Positions 26,144 to 33,022 of a DNA stretch of 64,000 nt are shown here, in pieces. The first letter of the stretch is position 1. Each line of letters begins with the position of its first letter. The DNA lies in assembly GCA_036271315.1 (NCBI GenBank), contig DATBAV010000032.1, forward strand, positions 62,001 to 126,000, in the 5' to 3' direction. The DNA is from VRUE01 sp036271315. Its GTDB lineage: Bacteria; Actinomycetota; Thermoleophilia; Solirubrobacterales; 70-9. A program made the position numbers and the translations under genes. The notes under the pieces were generated by a model. It was given only the letters and a program-made list of their open reading frames with translations. It made no database searches and had not been told where the DNA came from.

Positions 26144-27435
26144 TAGCTGAGCGTCGCGCCGACGCCGTGCTGGCGAAGCTCGTTGAGAACCTCGCTCATC
26201 GCTTCGACCTCCGGGGCGACCATTTCGGGCCAGGACTTCTCCGGGTGCTCGTCGAGCGTCTTGTAGCCGTTGCCGCTGATGATCGCGACGACGGTGTCGT
26301 CGGGGCCGAGCTTGCCTTCGTTGGCGAGCTTCGCCGTACAGGCGACCGTGGTGCCGCCGGCGGGCTCGGTGAGGATGCCCTCGGTGGCTCCCAGCAGGTC
26401 GATTCCCTCGAAGATCTCCTGATCCGTGACCGAGGCGGCCGAGCCGCCGCGCGACTTCACCGCGTCGACGACCAGCGGCCCGTCCCCGGGGGCGCCGATT
26501 GCAATCGAGTGGGCGACGGTGTTCGGCGTCTGTGGCTCGACCTCGTCCGCGCCCTCGAGGATCGCGGTGGCGATCGGGTCACAACCCCCGGCCTGGGCGA
26601 CGTTGATCTTGGTCTGAGAAGTCTCGGCCAGGCCGACCATCTCGAGCTCGTTCAGCCCCTTATGCACCCGCGAGGAGAGCGTGCCGCCGGCAGCCGGGAT
26701 GACGAAGTGGTCCGGCGAGCGCCACTCGAGCTGCTCGACCACCTCGTAGGCCTCGGTCTTCGCCCCCTCGGCGTAGAACGGGCGCAGAGTGATGTTGGTG
26801 AACTGCATGCCGCTGGCCAGGGCCAGCTCGCGACAGGCGCGATTGGCCTGGTCGTAGTTGCCGTCGAGCTGGATCACGGCGGCGCCCAGCGCTCGGCAGG
26901 CGCGCGCCTTGCCGCGCTCCATGTTCGACGGATAGAAGACGTATGCGGCGACACCCGCCTTGGCGGCGAGCGAGGAAACGGAGGTGCCGACGTTGCCGGT
27001 CGAGACGCAGCCAATCTCATCCTTGCCCAGCTCGAGCAGGCGGGCGACGGCCATCGAGACCACCCGGTCCTTGTAGGAGAGACTGGGACGCTGGGTGCTG
27101 TCGTCCTTGAGGTAGAGCTTCTTCAGGCCCAGCTCGGCGCCGAGCCGGTCGGCATGGATCAGCGGCGTGCGGCCGCTGTAGCGGCCGACCCGGGCCTGGG
27201 CGCGGGCATCCGTGATCGGCAGCAGCTCCTCGAAGCGCCAGATGTTGATCTCGCGCTCGGCCGGGGGAATCTCGCCGAGGCGTTTTTTGGCGAGCTCGTA
27301 GTCGTAGTCGATGTCGAGCCCGTTGCCGCAGCCGTGGCACCTGAAGGCCGTGTCGAACAGCGGGTAGGTGCGACCGCAGTCGCGGCAGACCAATTCGGTC
27401 GCGCAGGAGCGGGTGCGGTCGGAGTCGTTCAGCAT
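26143..27435 (-). CDS. thrC: Threonine synthase
   Basis: PLP-dependent conversion of O-phosphohomoserine to threonine. It has 430 residues. An N-terminal zinc ribbon is formed by CRDCG and CHGCG, then come the substrate segment GRTPLIHADRL, the PLP lysine in SLSYKDRVV, and the phosphate-binding STGNVGTS. Late conserved parts are TEPAGGTT and ISGNGYK. The start ATG at 27435 has GGAGGA eight bases upstream, and a good promoter precedes it (27483-27511). The zinc-ribbon form is common in archaea and actinobacteria. No hom or thrB is adjacent. Confidence 0.93.
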   Translation of the reverse strand: MLNDSDRTRSCATELVCRDCGRTYPLFDTAFRCHGCGNGLDIDYDYELAKKRLGEIPPAEREINIWRFEELLPITDARAQARVGRYSGRTPLIHADRLGAELGLKKLYLKDDSTQRPSLSYKDRVVSMAVARLLELGKDEIGCVSTGNVGTSVSSLAAKAGVAAYVFYPSNMERGKARACRALGAAVIQLDGNYDQANRACRELALASGMQFTNITLRPFYAEGAKTEAYEVVEQLEWRSPDHFVIPAAGGTLSSRVHKGLNELEMVGLAETSQTKINVAQAGGCDPIATAILEGADEVEPQTPNTVAHSIAIGAPGDGPLVVDAVKSRGGSAASVTDQEIFEGIDLLGATEGILTEPAGGTTVACTAKLANEGKLGPDDTVVAIISGNGYKTLDEHPEKSWPEMVAPEVEAMSEVLNELRQHGVGATLS

Positions 27436-27482
27436 CTGGAATCTCCTCCGGACAAGAGTACTGGCCTTCCCATAAGCAGGTG

Positions 27483-27511
27483 GGTATAGCAGGCCGGGCG
27501 AGATCGATCAA
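27483..27511 (-). promoter_or_regulatory. Promoter of threonine synthase
   Basis: On the minus strand TTGATC (27506-27511) and TATACC (27483-27488) are separated by 17 bases. The predicted transcript start near 27476 would leave a leader of about 40 bases before the thrC ribosome site. Confidence 0.6.
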
Positions 27512-27551
27512 GCATTCTTTGTGCATTCGTCCCAACCTTGCCTGCAGGCCC

Positions 27552-27603
27552 AAAAAAGAAGTGGGCCCGCCCCGGCGGTGTCAGCTTCCGCGGGGCGGGC
27601 CCA
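27552..27603 (-). terminator. Strong intrinsic terminator, minus strand
   Basis: Hairpin arms 27562-27578 and 27588-27603 (about 16 G/C pairs, one unpaired base) are followed on the minus strand by CTTCTTTTTT (27552-27561). It ends a transcript coming from the right, where the only candidate is the orphan unit starting near 27976. Confidence 0.8.
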
Positions 27604-27735
27604 ACCTCCGACCAGCGCTTATCTGGGCTCTGGCCTGAGCTACGGCTGCGTCGGGGCCTTTGACTGCGCTCCCCGGCGCGACTGTCCGGCGTGACCCGGT
27701 TTCCCACGTCACGCCTCACGAGCGCCATGGCCCAT

Positions 27736-27894
27736 TTACATGGCCGCCCCCCCTCTCCGGGGGCCAGGCTGCCAGAGGTGGGAGGGCGATGTGGCCGTCA
27801 TGGCACCGGGCAGCGTCGCGAGCTGGAGGTGGGGCAATGCCCACGACACCGTCGCCTCCCTAATGCTCTTGTTACGGCCAACAACTCGACTCAT
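27736..27894 (-). CDS. Candidate 52-residue ORF in an orphan transcription unit
   Basis: ATG at 27894 with AAGGAG nine bases upstream; reads MSRVVGRNKSIREATVSWAL and ends WQPGPRRGGAAM before TAA. It has no recognised domain, membrane segment or signal peptide. It lies inside a unit with its own sigma-70-like promoter (27983-28011), about 80 bases of leader able to form hairpins, and a strong terminator (27552-27603). Between the ORF and the terminator there is a hairpin GGCGTGAC/GTCACGCC capped by a GAAA tetraloop. The product may be the RNA rather than the peptide. Confidence 0.4.
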   Translation of the reverse strand: MSRVVGRNKSIREATVSWALPHLQLATLPGAMTATSPSHLWQPGPRRGGAAM

Positions 27895-27982
27895 GACTGG
27901 TCACTCCTTTTGCCATCGCAAGGCGAGTCGCCCGACTGGGTCCCCACCTCTCCACTTGGCGCTTGGTCGTCAGCGGAACTAC

Positions 27983-28011
27983 GTATAACAGATTCACTAT
28001 GCACTGGTCAA
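27983..28011 (-). promoter_or_regulatory. Promoter of the orphan unit
   Basis: TTGACC (28006-28011) and TTATAC (27983-27988) on the minus strand with a 17-base spacer, followed by an A+T-rich start region. No annotated gene other than the 52-codon ORF lies downstream before the terminator at 27552-27603. Confidence 0.55.
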
Positions 28012-28021
28012 GTCTTTTTGG

Positions 28022-28061
28022 TGTAAACGTCCAGAAGCGCTTGATTTTCGCTGCGTTTACA
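28022..28061. repeat. Nested inverted repeat at the end of the GNAT gene
   Basis: TGTAAACG (28022-28029) pairs exactly with CGTTTACA (28054-28061), and AGCG (28036-28039) with CGCT (28049-28052) inside. It covers the stop codon of the GNAT gene and lies just upstream of the orphan-unit promoter, so it could be a transcript-end hairpin or an operator. There is no T-run. Confidence 0.5.
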
Positions 28062-28896
28062 GCGTCACTCGGGCGCGCGGCTGCCAGGTGAAAGTGCGAA
28101 CGGCACCCTCGAAGCCGGCCCGCGCCAGGCTCTCGCGATCGGCGACCGCCGGCGCGCAACCCGCCTCGGCGACCGCGATCGTCGCGCAACCCGACGCCGC
28201 AGCGTCTGCGATACAGCGGTGCAGGACAGCGCGCTGACCGCGGCCGTCGCCCTCGGGGACCAGCCGCGAGGCGAGGACGAGCACGGCGACCTCGCCGTGC
28301 ATGTGCATCGCCACGTAGGCCAGCGGCTCGTCGCCGTCAACGGCGCAGTAGCAGCGCCAGCCCGGAGTGCCCGGCAGATCGATGAAGAAGGTCGCTGCCC
28401 AACTGGCGAAGCCGAGGCTCTCGGCCAAGGGATCGCCGAACCCTTCGTCTTCCAGGGGGTCGACCCGCTCGTAGATCTCGATCCCGGGCGGTGACTCGAA
28501 GTCCGGCAGCGAGCCGTCGCGCAGCAGCTTCATCGGCCCATCCAGGGGGCGGTAATGGTGCTGTCGCAACCACTGTTCGGCCGCTTGCTGCTCCGGCAGG
28601 CCCGGAGTCAGCGAGACGCGGAAGTCAACGTCGTGGCGCTCCATCCACTTCACCGCCGCCGGCAGATAGCCGTCCTCGATCGCGCCGGGCGCGCCGGCGC
28701 CGAGAATGAAGTTGAGCGCCGGCTCGGCCGCTTCCTCGGCAACGACGGCAGCGGCAACCGGACCGAATCGCACCATGTCGATCCCCAAATCGACGACGGC
28801 ATCCTCGCAGGCCATGTCCCAAAGTCCTCTCCAGAACCGCTTCTCGGCCTCGTCGAGGGCAACCGCGTCAAACGCCGCGCTGCCTTCCGCTGCCAC
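28057..28896 (-). CDS. GNAT-fold acetyltransferase-like protein
   Basis: 279 residues. The C-terminal half has a GNAT signature: LAYVAMHMHGEVAVLVLASR (strands 4-5) and the acyl-CoA pyrophosphate loop GDGRGQRAVLHRCIADA, followed by CATIAVAEAG. The N-terminal half may be a second, degenerate GNAT lobe. The acceptor is unknown. The GTG start falls about seven bases after a TATAGT box, which predicts a leaderless transcript. It lies 69 bases downstream of the LeuRS-like gene on the same strand, but with its own promoter. Confidence 0.72.
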   Translation of the reverse strand: MAAEGSAAFDAVALDEAEKRFWRGLWDMACEDAVVDLGIDMVRFGPVAAAVVAEEAAEPALNFILGAGAPGAIEDGYLPAAVKWMERHDVDFRVSLTPGLPEQQAAEQWLRQHHYRPLDGPMKLLRDGSLPDFESPPGIEIYERVDPLEDEGFGDPLAESLGFASWAATFFIDLPGTPGWRCYCAVDGDEPLAYVAMHMHGEVAVLVLASRLVPEGDGRGQRAVLHRCIADAAASGCATIAVAEAGCAPAVADRESLARAGFEGAVRTFTWQPRARVTL

Positions 28897-28902
28897 ACCC
28901 CG

Positions 28903-28932
28903 ACTATAGGGGTCTCACATGGGAACAGTCAA
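28903..28932 (-). promoter_or_regulatory. Promoter giving a leaderless GNAT transcript
   Basis: TTGACT (28927-28932) and TATAGT (28903-28908) on the minus strand, with an 18-base spacer. The expected first transcribed base is at about 28896, the first base of the GTG start codon. Confidence 0.6.
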
Positions 28933-28965
28933 GGTTTTTTGGGATAAAAACAGCTGCCCAGGGGA

Positions 28966-31200
28966 CTAAGAACCGGCGGCTGCCGCGGCCGAGATCTCGC
29001 TCAGATCGAGCCGCTCGGGCCAGGCCCCCGGCAGGTCCTCGCCGTCGTCCGCGCCGGCGGCCAGGAGCAGCCCCTCGGCCGCGTGCGGAGCGAACGGCGC
29101 CAGCGTCCGCGCCAGCAGCTTCAGCGCTGCCACCTGGGCCTCGGCGTCGGCGCGGCAAAGCTCTCCGCGGCGCTGGATCACGCGCTTCTCGAAGTCCTGA
29201 ATGCGCTCGAAGAGCCTGGTCACGTTGCGCACCGCCGTATGCATCTGCAGCTCCCCCAGATCCTCGGTGATGCGGCTGAGGCCGTTGTCGCACCACTTGC
29301 AGAGGCGCTCGCGCATGAACGCGGTGTCGGCCGCGGCCTCGGCGTCCTCCGGCGCCGCCTCGAGGCCGGCGAAGCGCACCTGGGAGTAGACCCAGACGTT
29401 GTGGAGGAAGCGCGAGGCGAAGCGCAGGGCGCCGTCGTTCCAGTTGAGCGTCTTGGCCGGGCCGGCGGCGTAGAGCACGGCGAGGCGGACGGTGTCGGCG
29501 CCGTATTGCTCGACCAGGTCGTCGGGGTCGACGACATTGCCGAGGTGCTTGCTCATCTTGCGCCCGTCGGCAATCACCATCTCGTGGAAGAGGCAGCCGC
29601 TGAAGGGCTCGCCGTGCTCCATGAACGAGAACGGGCCGATGTCGCGCAGGGCCTTGGTGACGACGCGCTGATCGAAGACGAAGCCACCGGAGTCGGCACC
29701 GGCGACGAGGCGCTCGGACGGCAGCCAGCGCTGCAAGTCGGGGTGGCTGAACATCTGCTCCGCCCGCGCCGGCGGCGGCACCGCCGAGGGGACCCAGAGC
29801 CAGAGCGCGTCGAAGTGGCAGTCGAGCGTGTCGGTCTCGCGCTTGGCCGGCTCGCCGCAGCGCGGGCAGTCGACGTCGACGAACTCGGCCCGCTCGGCCA
29901 GCGGGTTGCCCTCCCCGGTCGGCTCGATGTCACGCGGCAGGACGACCGGCAGGTCCTGCTCGGGAACCGGCACCGGGCCGCAGCTCTCGCAGTTGACGAT
30001 CGGGATCGGCGTGCCCCAGAAGCGCTGGCGCGAGATCGAGAAGTCGGCAGCGCGGTAGCGGACCGCGGGGCGGGTCTCGGGCCCGACCGGCGGAGAATCT
30101 GCATCCGCGTCTGTGTCGGCGCCCGCCAGGCGCTCGATGCGCGCCGCTAGCGCCGCGTCGGCCTCGTCGACCGCCGGGATCCCGAGTGCGGCGGTCGGGC
30201 CGTAGCGGGCGTCGACCAGTGGCGAGACGACCACCGGCAGCCGCGCCCCGCTCCAGGGCACCGCCACGGAAGCGCCAGTGTCGACCAGCGGCACCGACTT
30301 GGCATCGCGGGCGCTGCGCTCCCAGCCGCCCGAGCGCAGCTCGCTGAGCTGCTCGGCGACGGCCGGATCGGTGGCCCACGCCTCGACCTCGGGGTGGCGC
30401 GGCGAGAGCAGGACGAAGCTCGCCTGCGTGGTCGCTTTCTGGTGCGGCGTGAAGGCGACGAGCGAAGGACCGGCCCCGTCGCCGAGGTCGACCTCCACCC
30501 CATCGCTGCGGCCGAGGATGTAGCGCTGGGTCGAGAGCGAGATCTCATCCCAGTCGGCCTCCAGCTCGGGCAGGCGGGCGTCGTTCTCCTCGAGGTAGGG
30601 GGTGATGCGCAGGAACCAGGTCGGGCGGCGGATCAGGCGGACCTCGTTGTGGCAGCGCCAGCAGCGACCGTCCTCGACCTGCAGCGCGGCGAGGGTCGTG
30701 CGGCAGTGATCGCACCAGTCGACGGTGGTGTCGTCGCGGTAGATCAGGCCGGCCTCGAGCAGGGTGACGAAGAGCCACTGCGACCAGCGATACTGGGCCT
30801 CGTCGGAGCTGTAGAAGACGCGCTCGTAGTCGAAGGAGAAGCCGAGCCGGCGCATCTGCCCGAGCATCCGCTCGCCGCAGCTCTCGACCCAATCGGCCGG
30901 TGGGACCTTGCGCTCGATCGCCGCCATCTCGGCCGGCAGGCCGAAGGCGTCGAAGCCGAAGCCGAAGAGGACGTCGTCGCCGCGGGCGCGGCGGAAGCGG
31001 GCGTAGGCGTCGCCGATCGAGTAATCGCGGACGTGGCCCATGTGCAGATTGCCCGAGGTGAAGGGGCTCGAGGGCTTGATGTAGATCGAGCGGGCGCCAT
31101 CGCTCGGCTCCGGGGTGGCAAAAGCGTCGCGCTCGGCCCAGGCCGCCTGCCGCTCGGCCTCGACCTCCGCCGGATCGTATTTCGCTCTCGTCGTGCTCAT
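28966..31200 (-). CDS. Divergent leucyl-tRNA synthetase-like protein
   Basis: A 744-residue class I synthetase homologue of LeuRS. Present: GNLHMGHVR (HIGH), FGFDAFGLPAE, the zinc site WCDHC/CWRC, RQRFWGTPIPIVNCESCG, CPRCG and KMSKHLGNVVDPDD (KMSKS with His in place of the last Ser). Not seen: the editing motifs TTRPDT (here FTPHQKATTQ) and the GTG-VPAHD-RD segment (here DTGASVAVPWSG); the leucine-pocket motifs DSSWYFLRY (here DALWLWV) and EHAxLHLLY (here ADSGGFVFDQ); and the C-terminal tRNA-contacting domain, since the chain ends where that domain should start. ATP chemistry therefore looks kept, but amino acid, proofreading and tRNA recognition look altered. It is probably a paralogue; whether a normal leuS exists elsewhere is unknown. 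Confidence 0.85.
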   Translation of the reverse strand: MSTTRAKYDPAEVEAERQAAWAERDAFATPEPSDGARSIYIKPSSPFTSGNLHMGHVRDYSIGDAYARFRRARGDDVLFGFGFDAFGLPAEMAAIERKVPPADWVESCGERMLGQMRRLGFSFDYERVFYSSDEAQYRWSQWLFVTLLEAGLIYRDDTTVDWCDHCRTTLAALQVEDGRCWRCHNEVRLIRRPTWFLRITPYLEENDARLPELEADWDEISLSTQRYILGRSDGVEVDLGDGAGPSLVAFTPHQKATTQASFVLLSPRHPEVEAWATDPAVAEQLSELRSGGWERSARDAKSVPLVDTGASVAVPWSGARLPVVVSPLVDARYGPTAALGIPAVDEADAALAARIERLAGADTDADADSPPVGPETRPAVRYRAADFSISRQRFWGTPIPIVNCESCGPVPVPEQDLPVVLPRDIEPTGEGNPLAERAEFVDVDCPRCGEPAKRETDTLDCHFDALWLWVPSAVPPPARAEQMFSHPDLQRWLPSERLVAGADSGGFVFDQRVVTKALRDIGPFSFMEHGEPFSGCLFHEMVIADGRKMSKHLGNVVDPDDLVEQYGADTVRLAVLYAAGPAKTLNWNDGALRFASRFLHNVWVYSQVRFAGLEAAPEDAEAAADTAFMRERLCKWCDNGLSRITEDLGELQMHTAVRNVTRLFERIQDFEKRVIQRRGELCRADAEAQVAALKLLARTLAPFAPHAAEGLLLAAGADDGEDLPGAWPERLDLSEISAAAAAGS

Positions 31201-31256
31201 CTCGCTTGCCTTCTCGGTTCGCTCGCCGACCCTACCCAGGTCGTGCGCGGGAATAT

Positions 31257-31285
31257 TTGACCAATGCAGAGCTGGGGATTATGGT
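31257..31285 (+). promoter_or_regulatory. Promoter upstream of the lone plus-strand gene
   Basis: TTGACC (31257-31262), a 17-base spacer and TATGGT (31280-31285). It would drive the 119-residue gene beginning at 31378 with a leader of about 85 bases. It lies between that gene and the divergent LeuRS-like gene. Confidence 0.5.
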
Positions 31286-31377
31286 CTCCCCGGACGTCTA
31301 CACTGAAATCTGTAACGCTTGTCCTCGGGCCGGGATGCGAGGACTGGGGGCAGGCAGACCCGAAGAGGGAGGTCCCA

Positions 31378-31737
31378 GTGACAGAGGGTAGAGAACTCGC
31401 CGCAGTCCTCGACGGTCGTTTGGACGACCGGCTCGTGGGTGAGGTGGTCGACGCTGCCACCTACGCACCAAGCGGGGATGCGGTGCACGACGCTGTGATG
31501 CGGGTCGTCGAGTTTGCCGAAGAGGATCCGACGGCGACACGGGAAGCACTTTGGGCACTGCGCGGCGACGCGGGGGCGCTTGAAGGGCTCGAGCAGGGCT
31601 TGCCGCTGAGCGCGCCGAAGGCGACGCTTGCGCTCGGCAGCGCAATTCAGGTCGCCAGCACCGAGCTGGCCTCGGCACAGCCGGACCTGCGCGGGCGCAT
31701 GCCGGAGCTAATGCGCTGGCTGGAGGGCGACTGGTAG
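31378..31737 (+). CDS. Hypothetical protein, 119 residues
   Basis: Starts at a GTG with GGGAGG five bases upstream; the open frame further 5' is discarded because it crosses the promoter and lacks a ribosome site. The product is soluble, acidic and Ala/Leu-rich, probably helical (VTEGRELAAVLDGRLDDRL at the start, MRWLEGDW at the end). I do not recognise a family. It is divergent from the LeuRS-like gene and convergent with the methyltransferase gene. Confidence 0.7.
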   Translation: MTEGRELAAVLDGRLDDRLVGEVVDAATYAPSGDAVHDAVMRVVEFAEEDPTATREALWALRGDAGALEGLEQGLPLSAPKATLALGSAIQVASTELASAQPDLRGRMPELMRWLEGDW

Positions 31738-31744
31738 GGCGCCG

Positions 31745-32527
31745 TTAAGCGGGCTTGCGGCCCGCGAAGAAGACCTCGAACTGGCTGTCCTTCGGTGGCC
31801 GCGGCTTGCCCGTCCCCCGAAAGGCGCCGGCGAACTCCATGCCCACGGAGGCGTAGACCTCCGTCAGCTCCTCAACCGAGTAGAGCCGCTGGCGGAACGG
31901 GATCGGCGCGACCCCTTCGAAGGTCTCACCGACAAGGATCGGCATCGTCGCTCCCTCTAAATAGCGCGTGCGAGCGTCCCAGCGGTGATCGATCAGTTCG
32001 ACCATGCCCTCGCCGGCGATCCAGGTTTTCTGCGGCAGGTGCGCCTCGGCATAAAGCACGTTTGGGAGCTGCAGCAGGTTGCCGCCGCCGGGGCGCAGCG
32101 CGGCCGCGATCACCTCGAAGGTGCGGTGGTTCTCCTCCTCGGTCTCGAAGTAGCCGATCGCCCCGTCGTTGAGGTTGAGGACGAGGTCGAACTCCTGGTC
32201 GAAATCGAGCTCGCGCAGATCCACTTGCATGAATGAGACACCCTCGACCGACTTGACCTCGGCTTCGCCCGCCGCGACTTCGATCAGGTCTTCGGCGATG
32301 TCCACTCCCACGACCTCGAAGCCGCGCGTCGCGAGCTCGATCGAGTGACGACCGGTTCCGCAGGCGATATCAAGAACGCGCGCGCCCTCGGGCGGGTGGG
32401 TCATCGCCAGTGCGCGGTCTATTTCGGACTCGGTCTGTTCGGCCCATGGTCGCGAGAGCGTGTGAGCCAAGGGAAACGCGTCCCGGTACCAATCCTGCGG
32501 AATCTCAGTTGCGCTGGCCTCCCCCAT
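31745..32527 (-). CDS. Class I SAM-dependent methyltransferase
   Basis: 260 residues. Motif I (VLDIACGTGRHSIELA), the following acidic loop (VVGVDIAEDLI) and DLVLNLNDGAIGYF (motif IV region) mark a class I methyltransferase of the UbiE/ubiquinone-biosynthesis-like superfamily. The late segment RLYSVEELTEVYASVGME is common in this group. The substrate is unknown. The product would be cytosolic. It stands alone, facing the small plus-strand gene and 69 bases after the GtrA gene. Confidence 0.88.
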   Translation of the reverse strand: MGEASATEIPQDWYRDAFPLAHTLSRPWAEQTESEIDRALAMTHPPEGARVLDIACGTGRHSIELATRGFEVVGVDIAEDLIEVAAGEAEVKSVEGVSFMQVDLRELDFDQEFDLVLNLNDGAIGYFETEEENHRTFEVIAAALRPGGGNLLQLPNVLYAEAHLPQKTWIAGEGMVELIDHRWDARTRYLEGATMPILVGETFEGVAPIPFRQRLYSVEELTEVYASVGMEFAGAFRGTGKPRPPKDSQFEVFFAGRKPA

Positions 32528-32596
32528 TGCTCAGGAATATTAGCGAGCCGGAGACTGGGACGTACCAGTTGGCGGACGAGGTCCCGGAGGCGGCTG

Positions 32597-33022
32597 CTAA
32601 GCGAAAGTCCAGAACTTGTTGCCGAGGAAGTTGAACGGCATCGCCACCGCGACGGCAATCGCCTGGGCCGCGAGGTCGCCCAGCGAGGTCCCACCCACCA
32701 ACGCCTCGAGCACGGCGAGGTTGATCAGCAGCGCGGCGACGCTGACGGCGAAGAAGCGCGCCGCTTGGAAGCCGGCATGACCGTCGGCGGCAGCGAAGGT
32801 CCAGTGCCGGTTCCAGAAGAAGTTGCTGGCGAAGGCGACGCAGAAGGCGCCGATCGCCGCGATTATGTGGTGGACGCCGAGGTTGCCGCTGAGGAAGGCG
32901 AAGACGCCGAGGTTGATCAGGTAGCCGGAGCCGCCGACCATGCCGAACTTGATCAGCTCCCACCAGCTCGCCGGGCGACGGGCGGCGGCACCGAGTCGGT
33001 AGGCGAGTTCGCTGGCGCTCAC
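32597..33022 (-). CDS. GtrA-family membrane protein
   Basis: 141 residues with four hydrophobic helices, FGMVGGSGYLINLGVFAFL and NFFWNRHWTF being the family marks (repeated as NFLGNKFWTF near the C-terminus). GtrA proteins are thought to flip or help flip polyprenyl-linked sugars, or to support cell-wall polysaccharide synthesis. The start overlaps the stop of the GT39-like gene, so the two are co-translated and probably act together. Confidence 0.9.
   Translation of the reverse strand: MSASELAYRLGAAARRPASWWELIKFGMVGGSGYLINLGVFAFLSGNLGVHHIIAAIGAFCVAFASNFFWNRHWTFAAADGHAGFQAARFFAVSVAALLINLAVLEALVGGTSLGDLAAQAIAVAVAMPFNFLGNKFWTFA

Noticed and set aside
27620..27660. tRNA-like D-arm (GTAGCTCAGGCCAGAGC) on the minus strand
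   Set aside because: No acceptor, anticodon or T-arm can be built around it.
27429..27728. Minus-strand 99-codon frame
   Set aside because: It runs through the terminator and the thrC promoter and has no ribosome site.
27740..27790. 6C-type actinobacterial RNA suggested by a run of seven C on the plus strand
   Set aside because: Only one C-run hairpin is present and the promoter and terminator signals are on the other strand.
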